Positions 1 through 9,997 of a DNA stretch of 64,000 nucleotides are shown piece by piece; positions within the stretch are counted from its first letter, which is position 1, and each line of letters opens with the position of its first letter. A program made the translations under genes and the position numbers. The stretch lies in assembly GCA_000161775.1 (NCBI GenBank), contig GG704595.1, positions 130,698 to 194,697 of the forward strand, in the 5' to 3' direction. The notes under the pieces are model-generated. The model made no database searches. It saw nothing but the letters and a program-made list of their open reading frames with translations, and was not told the origin of the DNA. The DNA is from Ruegeria lacuscaerulensis ITI-1157. Lineage in GTDB: Bacteria > Pseudomonadota > Alphaproteobacteria > Rhodobacterales > Rhodobacteraceae.

Positions 1-28
1 GGGCAGGGCCAATAATTGGGGGCATGAA

Positions 29-952
29 ATGCTTGCCTATGTCATCCGGCGACTGCTGATCGCCGTTCCGACGATCCTGTTGCTGATCGTCGCCAGTTTC
101 TTTCTCATGCACTTCGCGCCCGGCGGGCCCTTCACCTCGGAACGGCCGTTGCCGCCGCAGGTTCTGGCCAATATCGAGGCGCGCTACGGGCTGGACCAGC
201 CGCTGTGGAAACAGCTGTGGGATTACCTGTACAACATCGTGGTGCATTTCGATTTCGGCCCGTCCTTCAAGTTCAAGGACCGCGACGTGAACGACATCAT
301 CGCGCAGGGCTTTCCGATTTCGCTGACCTACGGGATGCTGTCCTTCATCGTGGCCACGCTGGTGGGCGTCAGTTTGGGCATCGCCGCCGCGATCCGCCAC
401 AACAGCTGGATCGACTATTTCGCCGTGGGTCTGGGCATCGCCGCCCAGGCGCTGCCGAACTTCATCATGGGCCCGATCCTGATTTTGACCTTCACCCTGT
501 GGCTGGGCTGGCTGCCGGGCGGCGGCTGGAACGGGGGCCAGTGGCAATACCTGATCATGCCCGTCATCGCGCTTGCGACCTCGTACATGGGCTCGATCGC
601 GCGGATCACGCGTTCGTCGATGCTCGAGGTTCTGAATTCGAACTTCATCCGCACCGCCCGGGCCAAGGGCCTGCCCACCCGCACCGTGATCTGGCGCCAT
701 GCGCTGAAACCCACGCTGCTGCCGGTGGTGTCCTATCTGGGCCCGGTCTTCGTCTATGTGCTGACTGGGTCGGTCTTCGTTGACATCTATTTCTCGACCG
801 GCGGGCTGGGGCAGGCCTATGTGGGTTCGGCCCTGTCGCGCGACTATGCCGTGCTGCTGGGGGTCACGATCCTTTATGGCGTGCTGACCGTTCTGGTGAA
901 CCTGCTGACCGACCTGGCCTATGCCTGGTTCGATCCGAAAATCCGGTACTGA
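29..952 (+). CDS. oppB: Oligopeptide-type ABC transporter permease (OppB/DppB family)
   Basis: Inner-membrane permease of a peptide-type ABC importer, 307 aa, the usual length for OppB/DppB. The N-terminus (MLAYVIRRLL) is the typical first membrane helix of the family. The protein then shows a periplasmic loop with the family-type GLDQPL segment, several further hydrophobic helices, and the EAA-like ATPase contact loop around residues 205-225 (RTARAKGLP..VIWRHALKPTLLP). The start has a G-rich ribosome site 8 bp upstream. It is followed 10 bp later by the second permease and then the ATPase gene. The binding protein gene is not in the window and is probably just to the left. Substrate cannot be told; OppB, DppB and YejB are all possible. 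Confidence 0.88.
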   Translation: MLAYVIRRLLIAVPTILLLIVASFFLMHFAPGGPFTSERPLPPQVLANIEARYGLDQPLWKQLWDYLYNIVVHFDFGPSFKFKDRDVNDIIAQGFPISLTYGMLSFIVATLVGVSLGIAAAIRHNSWIDYFAVGLGIAAQALPNFIMGPILILTFTLWLGWLPGGGWNGGQWQYLIMPVIALATSYMGSIARITRSSMLEVLNSNFIRTARAKGLPTRTVIWRHALKPTLLPVVSYLGPVFVYVLTGSVFVDIYFSTGGLGQAYVGSALSRDYAVLLGVTILYGVLTVLVNLLTDLAYAWFDPKIRY

Positions 953-962
953 GGGGCAATCC

Positions 963-1892
963 ATGTTTGGAAAATCACAAAAAGCCGCTCGGCTGGCAGA
1001 GACCATCACCGATCACACCGCCATCCAGGGCCGGTCGCTGTGGCAGGACGCGCGGAATCGTTTTGTCCGCAACAAGGCCGCCATGGCCAGCGTGTTCATC
1101 CTGGGCCTGATCGTTCTGTTCACCATCATCGGGCCCTACTTCGCCGTCTGGAACAACGAGGAAATCGACTGGGCCGTCATGGGTGACGTGGCCGGCATGG
1201 GCATGCCGTCCATCGAGACAGGGCACTATTTCGGCGTCGACGATCTGGGGCGCGACCTGTACAGCCGGGTCATCCAGGCCACCACAACCTCGTTGCTGGT
1301 GGGCCTGATCGGGGCGGCCACCGCGCTGATCGTGGGCACCTGCTATGGCATCGCCGCCGGTTACATCGGCGGGCGCGTAGACGGCGTGATGATGCGCTTC
1401 GTCGACATCCTGCTGGCCATTCCGGCCACGCTGGTCATCATCCTGCTGCTGGTCGTGGCGGGGCGGTCGTTCTTCATGCTGTTCATCGCGCTGGGTGCGG
1501 TGGGCTGGCTGACCATGGCGCGGATCGTGCGCGGCCAGACCCTGACCCTGAAGAACCGCGAGTTCATCGAGGCCGCCCGCGCCGCCGGTGTCAGCGAGTT
1601 CACCATCATGTACCGCCACATCCTGCCCAACCTGCTGGGCGTGGTGATCGTCTATGCCTCGCTGCTGGTGCCCGAGATGATCCTGACGGAAAGTTTCATC
1701 TCGTTCCTGGGGCTGGGGATCTCCGAGCCCTATACCTCGTTGGGTCGTCTGATCGCCGAGGGCGCCGGAACCATGGGTTACGGCACGTTGTGGCAACTGA
1801 TGTACCCCCTGGCATTTTACGTCACCATCATCATCACGATGTTCTTCATCGGCGATGGCCTGCGTGACGCACTGGATCCGAAGGACCGCTGA
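963..1892 (+). CDS. oppC: Oligopeptide-type ABC transporter permease (OppC/DppC family)
   Basis: Second membrane subunit of the importer, 309 aa from the ATG at 963, which is preceded by GAGGGG; an earlier in-frame start would overlap oppB and add a non-conserved tail. The family-type N-terminal segment (DARNRFVRNKAAMAS) precedes the first helix. FGVDDLGRDLYSRV marks the start of the transport domain. An EAA loop (EAARAAGVSEFTIMYRHILPN) lies near residue 210, and a FISFLGLG segment typical of OppC/DppC follows. It lies directly upstream of the fused ATPase gene (1 bp gap), so it is certainly in the same operon. Confidence 0.88.
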   Translation: MFGKSQKAARLAETITDHTAIQGRSLWQDARNRFVRNKAAMASVFILGLIVLFTIIGPYFAVWNNEEIDWAVMGDVAGMGMPSIETGHYFGVDDLGRDLYSRVIQATTTSLLVGLIGAATALIVGTCYGIAAGYIGGRVDGVMMRFVDILLAIPATLVIILLLVVAGRSFFMLFIALGAVGWLTMARIVRGQTLTLKNREFIEAARAAGVSEFTIMYRHILPNLLGVVIVYASLLVPEMILTESFISFLGLGISEPYTSLGRLIAEGAGTMGYGTLWQLMYPLAFYVTIIITMFFIGDGLRDALDPKDR

Positions 1893-1893
1893 C

Positions 1894-3699
1894 ATGAGCC
1901 TGCTTTCCGTAAAGAACCTGAGCGTTCGGTTCGACACGCCCGACGGGGTGGTCGAGGCCGTCAAGAACATCAGCTTTGACATCGCGCCGGGCGAATGCCT
2001 GGGCATCGTCGGCGAAAGCGGGTCGGGCAAAAGCCAGACCTTCATGGCCGCGATGGGGCTGCTGCCGCCGGCGGGCCGGGCCACCGGGTCGGTGCTGCTG
2101 AACGGGCAGGAAATTCTGAACCTGCCCGTGAGCAAGCTGAACCAGATCCGCGGTGCCGATGTGGGCATGATCTTTCAGGACCCGCTGACCGCGCTGACCC
2201 CGCATCTGCGGATCGGCCAGCAGATGCGCGAAGTGCTGAGCGTACACGAAGGCCTGCAGGGCTCGGCCGCGCGGCAACGGTGTCTGGAATGGCTGGACCG
2301 CGTCCGCATCCCCGAGGCCGCGCGCCGTCTGGACCAGTTCCCGCACGAACTGTCGGGTGGGATGCGCCAGCGGGTGATGATTGCCATGTCGATGCTGTGC
2401 AATCCCAAGCTGCTGATCGCCGACGAACCGACCACCGCGCTGGACGTGACCGTTCAGGCCGACATTCTGGACCTGATGGTGCGTCTGCAAAAGGACGAAG
2501 GCACCGCCATCGCCCTGATCACGCATGACATGGGCGTCGTGGCCCGCATGTGTGACCGGGTGCAGGTCATGCGCCTGGGTGAATTCGTCGAGGCCGGAGA
2601 CACGCGCGAGATCTTTCACGCGCCCAAGCACGACTATACCCGCACCCTGATCGAGGCCATGCCCCGCATCGATGCGGGCGACGCGCCCAAGGCGGTGGAG
2701 ACCGACGCGGCACCGCTGCTGAAGGTCGATGACGTCAAGGTGCATTTCCCGATCCACGTTCCGGGCGGCATCTTTGGCCGCAAGGTGCCGTTGAAGGCGG
2801 TGAACGGCGTCAGCTTTGACATCCGCAAGGGTGAAACCCTGGGCGTGGTCGGTGAGTCGGGCTGCGGCAAGTCCACCCTCGCCCGTGCCGTGCTGCAGCT
2901 GATCGAGCCGAGCGCCGGCAATGTCAGCTGGCTGGGCCATCCGATCGTCGGGCTGAAACGGGCCGAGCTGAACAAGTACCGCAAGGATCTGCAGATCGTG
3001 TTCCAGGACCCGCTGGCCAGCCTGGACCCGCGGATGACGATCTCGGCCTCGATCGCGGAACCGCTGAAAACCTATCGCCCCGACCTGACCGAGCGCGAGC
3101 GCAAGCAGATGGTCGCCGAGATGATGGAACGGGTCGGCCTGAACGCCAACATGATCAACCGCTACCCGCACGAGCTGTCGGGCGGCCAGAACCAGCGTGT
3201 CGGTATTGCCCGGGCGATGATCAACAAGCCCAAGCTGATCATCTGCGACGAGGCGGTCTCGGCGCTGGACGTGTCGATCCAGGCGCAGATCGTGCAGCTG
3301 CTGAAGGAACTGCAGCAGGAGTTCGGCCTGTCGATGATCTTCATCAGCCACGACCTGTCGGTGGTGCGCGCGGTGTCGAACCGGATCATGGTTCTGTATC
3401 TCGGCCGCATCGTCGAACTGGGCGATGGCGAGGTGATCTGCTCGAACCCGGTTCATCCTTACACACAGTCGTTGATCTCGGCGGTTCCGATCCCGGACCC
3501 GGATGTCGAGCGCAGCCGCCAGCGGCTGAGACTGCCCGGAGAACTGCCCTCGCCCATGGATCCCAAGGCTGCGCTGCGGTTCCTGCCCAGCCGTCTGGCG
3601 GCGGGTCAGACCGACTATGTGCCCGCGCTCAACGAGATCGCGCCCGGGCACTTCGTGGCCGAGCACGACCCGCTCGAAGCGATCATGGCCAATGGCTGA
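1894..3699 (+). CDS. Fused double-domain ABC ATPase (OppD-OppF type)
   Basis: ATP-hydrolysing subunit carrying both nucleotide-binding domains of a peptide importer in one 601-aa chain, as in YejF and GsiA-like proteins. Domain 1 (about 1-265) has Walker A GESGSGKS, signature LSGGMRQR and Walker [13 protein letters not shown]. Domain 2 (about 285-565) has Walker [10 protein letters not shown], signature LSGGQNQR and a Walker B that reads [12 protein letters not shown], with Ala where Pro is usual. Each domain is followed by the HPYT-type C-terminal peptide-transporter segment. The chosen ATG at 1894 begins [11 protein letters not shown] and starts 1 bp after the oppC stop. It ends the operon; a perfect hairpin follows at 3705. 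Confidence 0.9.
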   Translation: MSLLSVKNLSVRFDTPDGVVEAVKNISFDIAPGECLGIVGESGSGKSQTFMAAMGLLPPAGRATGSVLLNGQEILNLPVSKLNQIRGADVGMIFQDPLTALTPHLRIGQQMREVLSVHEGLQGSAARQRCLEWLDRVRIPEAARRLDQFPHELSGGMRQRVMIAMSMLCNPKLLIADEPTTALDVTVQADILDLMVRLQKDEGTAIALITHDMGVVARMCDRVQVMRLGEFVEAGDTREIFHAPKHDYTRTLIEAMPRIDAGDAPKAVETDAAPLLKVDDVKVHFPIHVPGGIFGRKVPLKAVNGVSFDIRKGETLGVVGESGCGKSTLARAVLQLIEPSAGNVSWLGHPIVGLKRAELNKYRKDLQIVFQDPLASLDPRMTISASIAEPLKTYRPDLTERERKQMVAEMMERVGLNANMINRYPHELSGGQNQRVGIARAMINKPKLIICDEAVSALDVSIQAQIVQLLKELQQEFGLSMIFISHDLSVVRAVSNRIMVLYLGRIVELGDGEVICSNPVHPYTQSLISAVPIPDPDVERSRQRLRLPGELPSPMDPKAALRFLPSRLAAGQTDYVPALNEIAPGHFVAEHDPLEAIMANG

Positions 3700-3704
3700 G
3701 CAGC

Positions 3705-3731
3705 ACCCGAAGCCCTATCCGGGCTTCGGGT
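3705..3731 (+). terminator. Hairpin terminator after the opp-type operon
   Basis: Perfect 11-bp inverted repeat (ACCCGAAGCCC / GGGCTTCGGGT) with a 5-nt loop, 5 bp after the ATPase stop codon. The following tract is only TAATTT, so it may be a weak intrinsic terminator or an mRNA-stabilising end. The remaining 235 bp before galU hold nothing recognisable beyond presumed promoter DNA. Confidence 0.7.
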
Positions 3732-3966
3732 AATTTGCCCCCTGCGCATGGGGCGTTCGGCTGGTAACGGTTGCCTCGCGCGCCCCACTCGCTCGGAACG
3801 GCGGGTTTGCGATGAACAGGTTGTTTTTGACACTGTCCGATTGAAGTGGCACGGTTCGAACAATTCTTGGGTGTTTTCGGTTTGTATTGAAAGAGCCGCG
3901 ATTGCAGCCTAAGAGCGTTCATCAGAAACACTGAAACACCAAGTATAGCTTAATCTGAGAGGTCAT

Positions 3967-4860
3967 ATGGCACGCAAGGTCACCAAGGCGATTTTTCCGG
4001 TCGCAGGATTGGGAACCCGGTTTCTTCCGGCCACGAAGTCGGTTCCGAAAGAAATCATGACGCTCGTCGACCGCCCGTTGGTACAATACGCGATTGACGA
4101 GGCCCGAGCCGCCGGGATCACCGAGTTCATCTTCGTGACCTCGCGCGGGAAATCCGCGCTTGAGGATTACTTTGACCATAATCCGATCCTGGAACAGGAG
4201 TTGCGCGCCAAGGGCAAAAACGACCTGTTGGAAACCCTGGAAGCCACCAACATGGAAAGCGGCGCAACCGCCTATATCCGCCAGTACAAGGCGCTGGGGT
4301 TGGGTCATGCCGTCTGGTGCGCACGGCGTCTGATCGGTGATGAGCCCTTTGCCGTCATGCTGCCCGATGACGTGATCGCGGCAGACAAACCCTGCTTGCA
4401 GCAGATGGTTGAAGCCTACGAGGAAACCGGCGGCAATATGGTCGCCGCCATGGAAGTGCCTTTCGACAAGACAAGCGCCTACGGCATTCTCGATGTCGCG
4501 GAAAACTCGGGTGACGTCATTCGGGTTCGGGGCATGGTGGAAAAACCCAAGGCCGAAGAAGCGCCTTCAAACCTTGCTGTCATCGGGCGGTACATCTTGG
4601 GCCCGTCGGTCCTTTACAACCTGAACCAGAAGCGAAAGGGCAGCGGCGGGGAAATCCAGTTGACCGATGCCATCGCAGAGGACATCAGCAACGGCGTTCC
4701 GGTTTTCGGCTACAGGTTCGACGGAACGCGCTTTGACTGCGGCTCCAAAGCAGGATTCCTGCAGGCCACGGTTTCCTTCGCGCTGGCCCGCGACGACTTG
4801 CGGGATGATCTGTCACAATACTTGCACAGCGTCATCGCAACGGATCGCGCGGCGCAATAG
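3967..4860 (+). CDS. galU: UTP--glucose-1-phosphate uridylyltransferase
   Basis: Makes UDP-glucose from UTP and glucose-1-phosphate in the cytoplasm, the precursor for glucosylated polysaccharides and for UDP-glucuronate (ugd lies 5 kb downstream). At 297 aa it has the expected length. The nucleotide-binding signature GLGTRFLPATKSVPKE is at residues 15-30. It also shows LGHAVWCAR, the MLPDDVI segment, MVEKP, and the C-terminal FDCGSKAGFLQA. The start ATG follows GAGAGGTC. It is 60 bp upstream of manC on the same strand, so a polysaccharide-precursor operon is likely. Confidence 0.95.
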   Translation: MARKVTKAIFPVAGLGTRFLPATKSVPKEIMTLVDRPLVQYAIDEARAAGITEFIFVTSRGKSALEDYFDHNPILEQELRAKGKNDLLETLEATNMESGATAYIRQYKALGLGHAVWCARRLIGDEPFAVMLPDDVIAADKPCLQQMVEAYEETGGNMVAAMEVPFDKTSAYGILDVAENSGDVIRVRGMVEKPKAEEAPSNLAVIGRYILGPSVLYNLNQKRKGSGGEIQLTDAIAEDISNGVPVFGYRFDGTRFDCGSKAGFLQATVSFALARDDLRDDLSQYLHSVIATDRAAQ

Positions 4861-4920
4861 GTCGGCATGGCGCAACGCACCGCCGATCGTTGCATTCAAA
4901 AAACCTAGAGCAGCAACACC

Positions 4921-6357
4921 ATGAGCACGATTCATCCTGTCATTCTCTGCGGCGGCTCCGGGACCAGGCTGTGGCCCTTGTCCCGAAAAAGCTATCCCAA
5001 GCAGTTCGTTCCACTGTTCGGTGATCACAGCCTGCTGCAGGACTGCGCGGACAGAATGAAGGGCCCGGCGGATGCGCCCTATGCCAAGCCATTGATCCTG
5101 ACCAACGAAGCCTTTCGGTTCATCGTGACCGAACAGCTGGCCGAGGTAGGTGTCGATCCCGGACCGATCCTGATCGAACCAGAAGGCAAAAACACCGCCC
5201 CGGCCGTTCTGGCCGCCGCTCTTTATCTGGCCAAGTCCGACCCCGACGGCCTGATGCTGGTTGCTCCGTCCGATCATGTGGTCCCGGACAAATCGGCGTT
5301 CCACGAAGCGGTCAGGAATGGCGCCCAAGCCATCGCGCGCGATCGGCAGCTGGTCACTTTTGGAATCACGCCGGATCGAGCGGAAACAGGCTATGGATAT
5401 CTGAAACTCGGCCGAAGCCCCGATACGACCGGAGCGGCTGTGCCGTTGGATCATTTCGTTGAGAAACCGGACCGCGCGCGGGCCGAGGCGATGCTCGCAG
5501 ACGGAAGCTATCTGTGGAATTCCGGCATCTTCCTGTTTTCCGTCCGCGACATCATCGCTGCCTTCGAACAACACGCAGCCGGACTTGTGGCGCCGGTGAA
5601 TACTGCGGTCGAGGGCGCGCGCGCTGATCTGGGCTTCCTGCGACTTGATCCCGATGCCTGGGCAAATGTCGAAGACATCTCGATCGACTATGCGGTGATG
5701 GAGCATGCGACCAACCTGAGTGTGGTTCCTTATGCGGCCGGGTGGTCGGACGTGGGCAGCTGGTCAGCGGTGCAAGAGCTGAGCAACCCCACGGAAGACG
5801 GCGTGGCAACGACCGGAGAGGTCACCGCGATCGATTGCCGAAATGTTTTGGTACGCTCGGAATCGCCGGCGCAGGAAGTCGTGGCGATGGGGCTTGAGAA
5901 CATGATCGCAGTCGCCATGCCCGACGCCGTTCTAGTTGCCAGCATGGACCGTGCGCAGGACGTCAAGCAGGCCGTGGCCGCCCTGAAAGCCAAAGGCGCG
6001 AAACAGGCCGAGGCCCTGCCTGTCGATCATCGGCCCTGGGGCTGGTTTGAAAGCCTGGTGGTGGGAGACAGGTTTCAAGTCAAGCGCATCCATGTCCATC
6101 CCGGCGCGGCGCTGAGCCTGCAATCACATCACCACCGGTCCGAGCATTGGATTGTTGTCGAAGGCACGGCCAAGGTCACGGTCGACGGCAAGGTCCAATT
6201 GGTCAGCGAAAACCAATCTGTCTACATCCCGTTGGGGGCCGTACATCGAATGGAGAATCCGGGCAAGGTTCCCATGGTGCTGATCGAAGTTCAGACCGGC
6301 AGCTATCTGGGCGAAGATGACATCATCCGCTATGAGGATGTCTATGCCCGCAGTTGA
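4921..6357 (+). CDS. manC: Mannose-1-phosphate guanylyltransferase / mannose-6-phosphate isomerase
   Basis: Bifunctional type II PMI-GMP enzyme of 478 aa. The N-terminal GDP-mannose pyrophosphorylase domain (about 1-330) has the signature GGSGTRLWPLSRKSYPKQF and the FVEKP motif. The C-terminal cupin isomerase domain (about 360-478) begins at RPWGWFE and contains the metal-binding HHHRSEHWIVVEG region. The product, GDP-mannose, is the substrate for gmd and fcl encoded just downstream on the opposite strand, so the neighbourhood makes GDP-L-fucose. A strong terminator follows. Confidence 0.94.
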   Translation: MSTIHPVILCGGSGTRLWPLSRKSYPKQFVPLFGDHSLLQDCADRMKGPADAPYAKPLILTNEAFRFIVTEQLAEVGVDPGPILIEPEGKNTAPAVLAAALYLAKSDPDGLMLVAPSDHVVPDKSAFHEAVRNGAQAIARDRQLVTFGITPDRAETGYGYLKLGRSPDTTGAAVPLDHFVEKPDRARAEAMLADGSYLWNSGIFLFSVRDIIAAFEQHAAGLVAPVNTAVEGARADLGFLRLDPDAWANVEDISIDYAVMEHATNLSVVPYAAGWSDVGSWSAVQELSNPTEDGVATTGEVTAIDCRNVLVRSESPAQEVVAMGLENMIAVAMPDAVLVASMDRAQDVKQAVAALKAKGAKQAEALPVDHRPWGWFESLVVGDRFQVKRIHVHPGAALSLQSHHHRSEHWIVVEGTAKVTVDGKVQLVSENQSVYIPLGAVHRMENPGKVPMVLIEVQTGSYLGEDDIIRYEDVYARS

Positions 6358-6378
6358 GCAACCCGGCAGATGACCCAA

Positions 6379-6407
6379 GGGGCGGCCCTGTGGCGGCCCC
6401 TTTTTTT
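6379..6407 (+). terminator. Rho-independent terminator after manC
   Basis: GGGGCGGCC..GGCGGCCCC stem with one internal mismatch, directly followed by seven T, 22 bp after the manC stop. Confidence 0.85.
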
Positions 6408-6454
6408 ATGCGGCCAACAGAATCACATGGATGCGCCGCCACCCTTCGATGGCG

Positions 6455-6481
6455 ACAAACCGCTTGGTTGTGGCGGTTTGT
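6455..6481. repeat. 9-bp perfect inverted repeat upstream of the DUF2793 gene
   Basis: ACAAACCGC and GCGGTTTGT separated by a 9-nt spacer, in the intergenic region 134 bp before the next start codon. It could be a regulator site or an RNA hairpin; no regulator can be assigned. Confidence 0.45.
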
Positions 6482-6614
6482 TCCTCCAACGGAAATCAAT
6501 CGTTGCGAATTCGTATCCGGGCCGTTCGCGCAGGAAAGCTGGCATTGACCAAAGCCACGGCAGAGTGACGCGCAATGCACTCACTGACTCGACAGCCCAA
6601 GGAGGATGCCCGCC

Positions 6615-7691
6615 GTGTCTCAAACCACGCCCCGTCTGAACCTGCCCTTTCTGCAGCCGTCTCAGGCGCAGAAACACGTCACCCACAACGAGGCTCTGCG
6701 CGAGCTGGATCTGGTCGTGCAACTCAGCGCAATTGCGCTCGACGAAGATACGCCGCCCGCGGAGCCGGCACAGGGTGCGGTCTATGGAGTGGGATCCGCG
6801 CCGACCGGCGCCTGGGCCGGACAAGTCGGCCAACTGGCGGCCTGGCTGGACAACGGCTGGCATTTCGTGACCCCCAGAACCGGCTGGCGGATCTGGGATG
6901 AAACCGCCGGTCGGTTGAAGGTATGGGACGGAAACGGATGGATCGATCCGCCGGTCGAAACGTCAAATCTTTCCGGTGTCGGCATCGCAACCGGGTATGA
7001 CGGCACCAACCGCCTGTCGGTTCGCAGCCCGGCCACGCTTCTGACCCATGAAGGCGCAGGTCATCAGCTGAAGATCAACAAGGCAGGGGCGTCCGAGACT
7101 GCGTCGCTTCTGTTTCAGTCCAACTGGACGGGCCACGCCGAGATGGGTCTGGCGGGAAACACCGACTTTTCGATCAAGGTGTCGCCGGATGGCGGCAGCT
7201 GGACCGAGGCCCTTCGTGTGGACGCGGCCACGGGCGCTGTGGCCGGGGCCGCAGTTCAGGCCAATGCGGCTGACGTGACCCCCGGCCGACTGATGCGGGC
7301 GGATTTCGGCTATGGGCCGGGCAACCTGCTGGGGTCGGTCAGCCAGTCCGGCGGAACGCCGACCGGTGCGGTGATCGAACGGGGCGTTTCGGCTGACGGC
7401 GAATATGTCCGCTTTGCCGACGGCACCCAGATCTGCACCACAATCCCCAACGGGGTCGGTTGCACCACCAGCACAGGCGCTCTGTTCGGAAGCGCCACGG
7501 CAACCTGGACCTACCCGGCCCCCTTCGCCAGCGGCAGCACGCCCGCCGTCTCGGGCAACGGTGGCGCCACGGGCCGGTTCCTCAGCCTTGGAGCCGCAAC
7601 CGACAGTCAGGCGGACTGGCAGGTCCTGTCGGCAACCTCTGACTCGACGGCAATCGCGCCTGCACTGATCGCAGTCGGTCGGTGGTTCTGA
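6615..7691 (+). CDS. DUF2793 family protein, phage/surface-structure type
   Basis: The N-terminus (TPRLNLPFLQPSQAQKHVTHNEALR, written here in part) is the hallmark of DUF2793, a domain common in Rhodobacteraceae and found in phage-tail-like or gene-transfer-agent-associated proteins. The remaining sequence is rich in Gly, Ala, Thr and aromatic residues and looks beta-structured. Start choice: AAGGAGG at 6599-6605 is ideally placed 9 bp before the GTG at 6615 (358 aa). The ATG at 6606 directly abuts the ribosome site and is unlikely. It stands alone between manC and the convergent fcl. The role is unknown; a surface fibre or polysaccharide-binding part is inference from location. Confidence 0.75.
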   Translation: MSQTTPRLNLPFLQPSQAQKHVTHNEALRELDLVVQLSAIALDEDTPPAEPAQGAVYGVGSAPTGAWAGQVGQLAAWLDNGWHFVTPRTGWRIWDETAGRLKVWDGNGWIDPPVETSNLSGVGIATGYDGTNRLSVRSPATLLTHEGAGHQLKINKAGASETASLLFQSNWTGHAEMGLAGNTDFSIKVSPDGGSWTEALRVDAATGAVAGAAVQANAADVTPGRLMRADFGYGPGNLLGSVSQSGGTPTGAVIERGVSADGEYVRFADGTQICTTIPNGVGCTTSTGALFGSATATWTYPAPFASGSTPAVSGNGGATGRFLSLGAATDSQADWQVLSATSDSTAIAPALIAVGRWF

Positions 7692-7699
7692 ATCGGTCG

Positions 7700-7725
7700 G
7701 CCGCCCGATCTTCGGGTTGGGCGGC
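7700..7725. terminator. Bidirectional hairpin between convergent genes
   Basis: GCCGCCC and GGGCGGC arms separated by 12 nt in the 33-bp gap between the DUF2793 gene and fcl, which end facing each other. There is no T-tract, so terminator function is a guess. Confidence 0.4.
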
Positions 7726-8708
7726 TACTTGGCGCGCAGGTCGTGCTCGGGCTGGTCCAGAAACCAGGAATAGGTTTCGCGAATGCCATCTTCGAGCCCG
7801 ATCCGCGCCGTCCAGCCCATCCGGGCCAACCGCGAGACATCCATCAGCTTGCGCATCGTGCCGTCGGGTTTGCTGGGGTCTTGCGTGATCTTGCCCTTGA
7901 ACCCCGTGACCTTGGCCACCAGCGAGGCCAGTTCCGCGATCGAGATGTCCTGACCGCAGCCGACATTGATGTGGCTCAGCATCGGCTGGGTGTTGGCCTC
8001 ATACTCGGCGCGCGGAAGATCCAGCACGAACAGCGATGCCTCGGCCATGTCATCGACATGCAGGAACTCGCGCCGGGGTTTTCCGGTGCCCCAGATCACC
8101 ACCTCGTCCAACCCGTCGCGTGCGGCTTCGTGAAAGCGCCGGATCAGGGCGGGCAGAACGTGGCTGTTTTCGGGGTGGAAGTTGTCGCCCGGTCCGTACA
8201 GGTTCGTCGGCATGACCGAGCGGTAATCGACCCCGTGCTGGCGGTTGTAGCTTTCGCACAGCTTGATCCCGGCGATCTTGGCAACGGCATAGGGCTCGTT
8301 GGTGGGTTCCAGAATACCGGTCAGCAGCGCATCTTCGCGCATGGGCTGGGCGGCGTCGCGCGGATAGATGCACGAGCTGCCCAATTGCAGCAGACGCCGC
8401 ACGCCCGCCGCAAAGGCCTGATGGATCACGTTGCACTCGATCATCAGGTTGTCATAGATGAAATCCGCCGGATAGGTGTTGTTGGCGTGGATGCCGCCCA
8501 CTTTGGCCGCAGCAAGGATCACCACATCGGGGCGTTCTGCCTGCATGAAATCACGCACGGCGGCCTGATCGGTCAGGTCCAGCTCGGCATGGGTGCGCGT
8601 GATCAGCTGAAGCTCTTCTCCGCGGGTCTGACGCGCCTGCAATTGGCGCAGGATCGCGCCCCCGACCATGCCGCGATGCCCGGCGATGTAGATCTTTTGC
8701 ATCGCCAT
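7725..8708 (-). CDS. fcl: GDP-L-fucose synthase
   Basis: Epimerase/reductase that converts GDP-4-keto-6-deoxy-D-mannose to GDP-L-fucose using NADPH. An extended SDR of about 327 aa with nucleotide-binding motif [10 protein letters not shown] near the N-terminus and the YAVAKIAG catalytic Tyr-Lys motif around residue 135. It also has SSCIYP and the [23 protein letters not shown] substrate region (quoted in part) typical of WcaG. ATG codons at 8708 and 8702 are both possible. It lies 4 bp downstream of gmd on the same strand, forming a gmd-fcl pair. Confidence 0.93.
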   Translation of the reverse strand: MAMQKIYIAGHRGMVGGAILRQLQARQTRGEELQLITRTHAELDLTDQAAVRDFMQAERPDVVILAAAKVGGIHANNTYPADFIYDNLMIECNVIHQAFAAGVRRLLQLGSSCIYPRDAAQPMREDALLTGILEPTNEPYAVAKIAGIKLCESYNRQHGVDYRSVMPTNLYGPGDNFHPENSHVLPALIRRFHEAARDGLDEVVIWGTGKPRREFLHVDDMAEASLFVLDLPRAEYEANTQPMLSHINVGCGQDISIAELASLVAKVTGFKGKITQDPSKPDGTMRKLMDVSRLARMGWTARIGLEDGIRETYSWFLDQPEHDLRAK

Positions 8709-8712
8709 CAGA

Positions 8713-9837
8713 TCAACCGTTTTCCCGGCTGACCGGCAGATCATAGCCATGCGCCTTGAGCAGTGCGTGGCGTTTGGCGGTGGTCAGATCCTCGCGCACC
8801 ATTTCGGCACACATCTCCTGCGCGGTCAGTTCCGGCTCCCAACCCAGCTTGACCTTTGCCTTTGATGGATCGCCCAAAAGGGTATCCACCTCGGCGGGGC
8901 GGAAATACTTGGGATCGATGCGGACAATGACGTCGCCCGGTTCGAGCGCCGGCGCTTTGTCGCCAGTGATGTTGGTCACGGTGGCGATCTCGTCCACTCC
9001 GGTGCCCGAGAATTCCAGAGAAATGCCCAACTCGGCCGCCGACCATTCGATGAATTGACGCACCGAATACTGCTGGCCGGTTGCGATCACGAAATCTTCA
9101 GGCTGATCCTGTTGCAGCATCATCCACTGCATCCGCACATAGTCCTTGGCATGACCCCAGTCGCGCAGGCTGTCGATATTGCCCATGTACAGGCACTTTT
9201 CCAAACCTTGCGCGATATTCGCCAAGCCGCGCGTGATCTTGCGGGTTACGAATGTTTCGCCACGACGGGGGCTTTCGTGATTGAACAGGATTCCGTTGCA
9301 GGCATACATCCCGTAGGCCTCGCGGTAGTTCACCGTGATCCAGTAGGAATACAGCTTGGCCACCGCATAGGGTGAGCGTGGATAAAAGGGGGTTGTTTCG
9401 CGCTGAGGCGTTTCCTGAACCAGCCCGTACAGTTCCGATGTCGAGGCTTGGTAGAACCGCGTTTTGCTTTCAAGTCCAAGAAAGCGGATGGCTTCCAGCA
9501 GGCGCAGGGTGCCGATCGCGTCCACGTCGGCCGTGTATTCGGGCGCTTCGAAACTGACGGCCACATGCGATTGGGCGCCGAGGTTGTAGACCTCGTCCGG
9601 CTGGACCTCCTGGATGATGCGGGTGAGGTTGGACGTATCGGTCAGATCGCCGTAGTGCAGGCGCAGCTTGGGGTTGGGCTCGTGCGGATCCTGATAGATG
9701 TGATCGATGCGCTGCGTGTTGAACAAGGATGCTCGACGTTTGATCCCGTGGACCTCGTAGCCTTTCTCAAGCAGAAACTCGGCGAGGTAGGAGCCGTCCT
9801 GTCCCGTTATACCGGTGATCAATGCTGTCTTGGTCAT
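8713..9837 (-). CDS. gmd: GDP-mannose 4,6-dehydratase
   Basis: First enzyme of GDP-L-fucose synthesis: dehydrates GDP-mannose with tightly bound NADP. At 374 aa it has the family length. The N-terminal [16 protein letters not shown] cofactor motif, the STSELYG catalytic Thr region and [12 protein letters not shown] with the Tyr-x3-Lys pair are all present. It forms an operon with fcl. The promoter must be in the 160-bp gap shared with the divergent ugd. Confidence 0.95.
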   Translation of the reverse strand: MTKTALITGITGQDGSYLAEFLLEKGYEVHGIKRRASLFNTQRIDHIYQDPHEPNPKLRLHYGDLTDTSNLTRIIQEVQPDEVYNLGAQSHVAVSFEAPEYTADVDAIGTLRLLEAIRFLGLESKTRFYQASTSELYGLVQETPQRETTPFYPRSPYAVAKLYSYWITVNYREAYGMYACNGILFNHESPRRGETFVTRKITRGLANIAQGLEKCLYMGNIDSLRDWGHAKDYVRMQWMMLQQDQPEDFVIATGQQYSVRQFIEWSAAELGISLEFSGTGVDEIATVTNITGDKAPALEPGDVIVRIDPKYFRPAEVDTLLGDPSKAKVKLGWEPELTAQEMCAEMVREDLTTAKRHALLKAHGYDLPVSRENG

Positions 9838-9997
9838 GAATGAAGGTCCGCCCCAGTTGCAAAGCCAATTTGCCGACCCAAAAACAGCAAGATGTGTGCA
9901 AATGCAAGCCGACGACGCGGTCGGCCATTGAAACCGGCGGAAGATTCTTCGATTGTGCGCGTCCAGGACAGCAATTGGAAACGAGGGACTTCAAATA

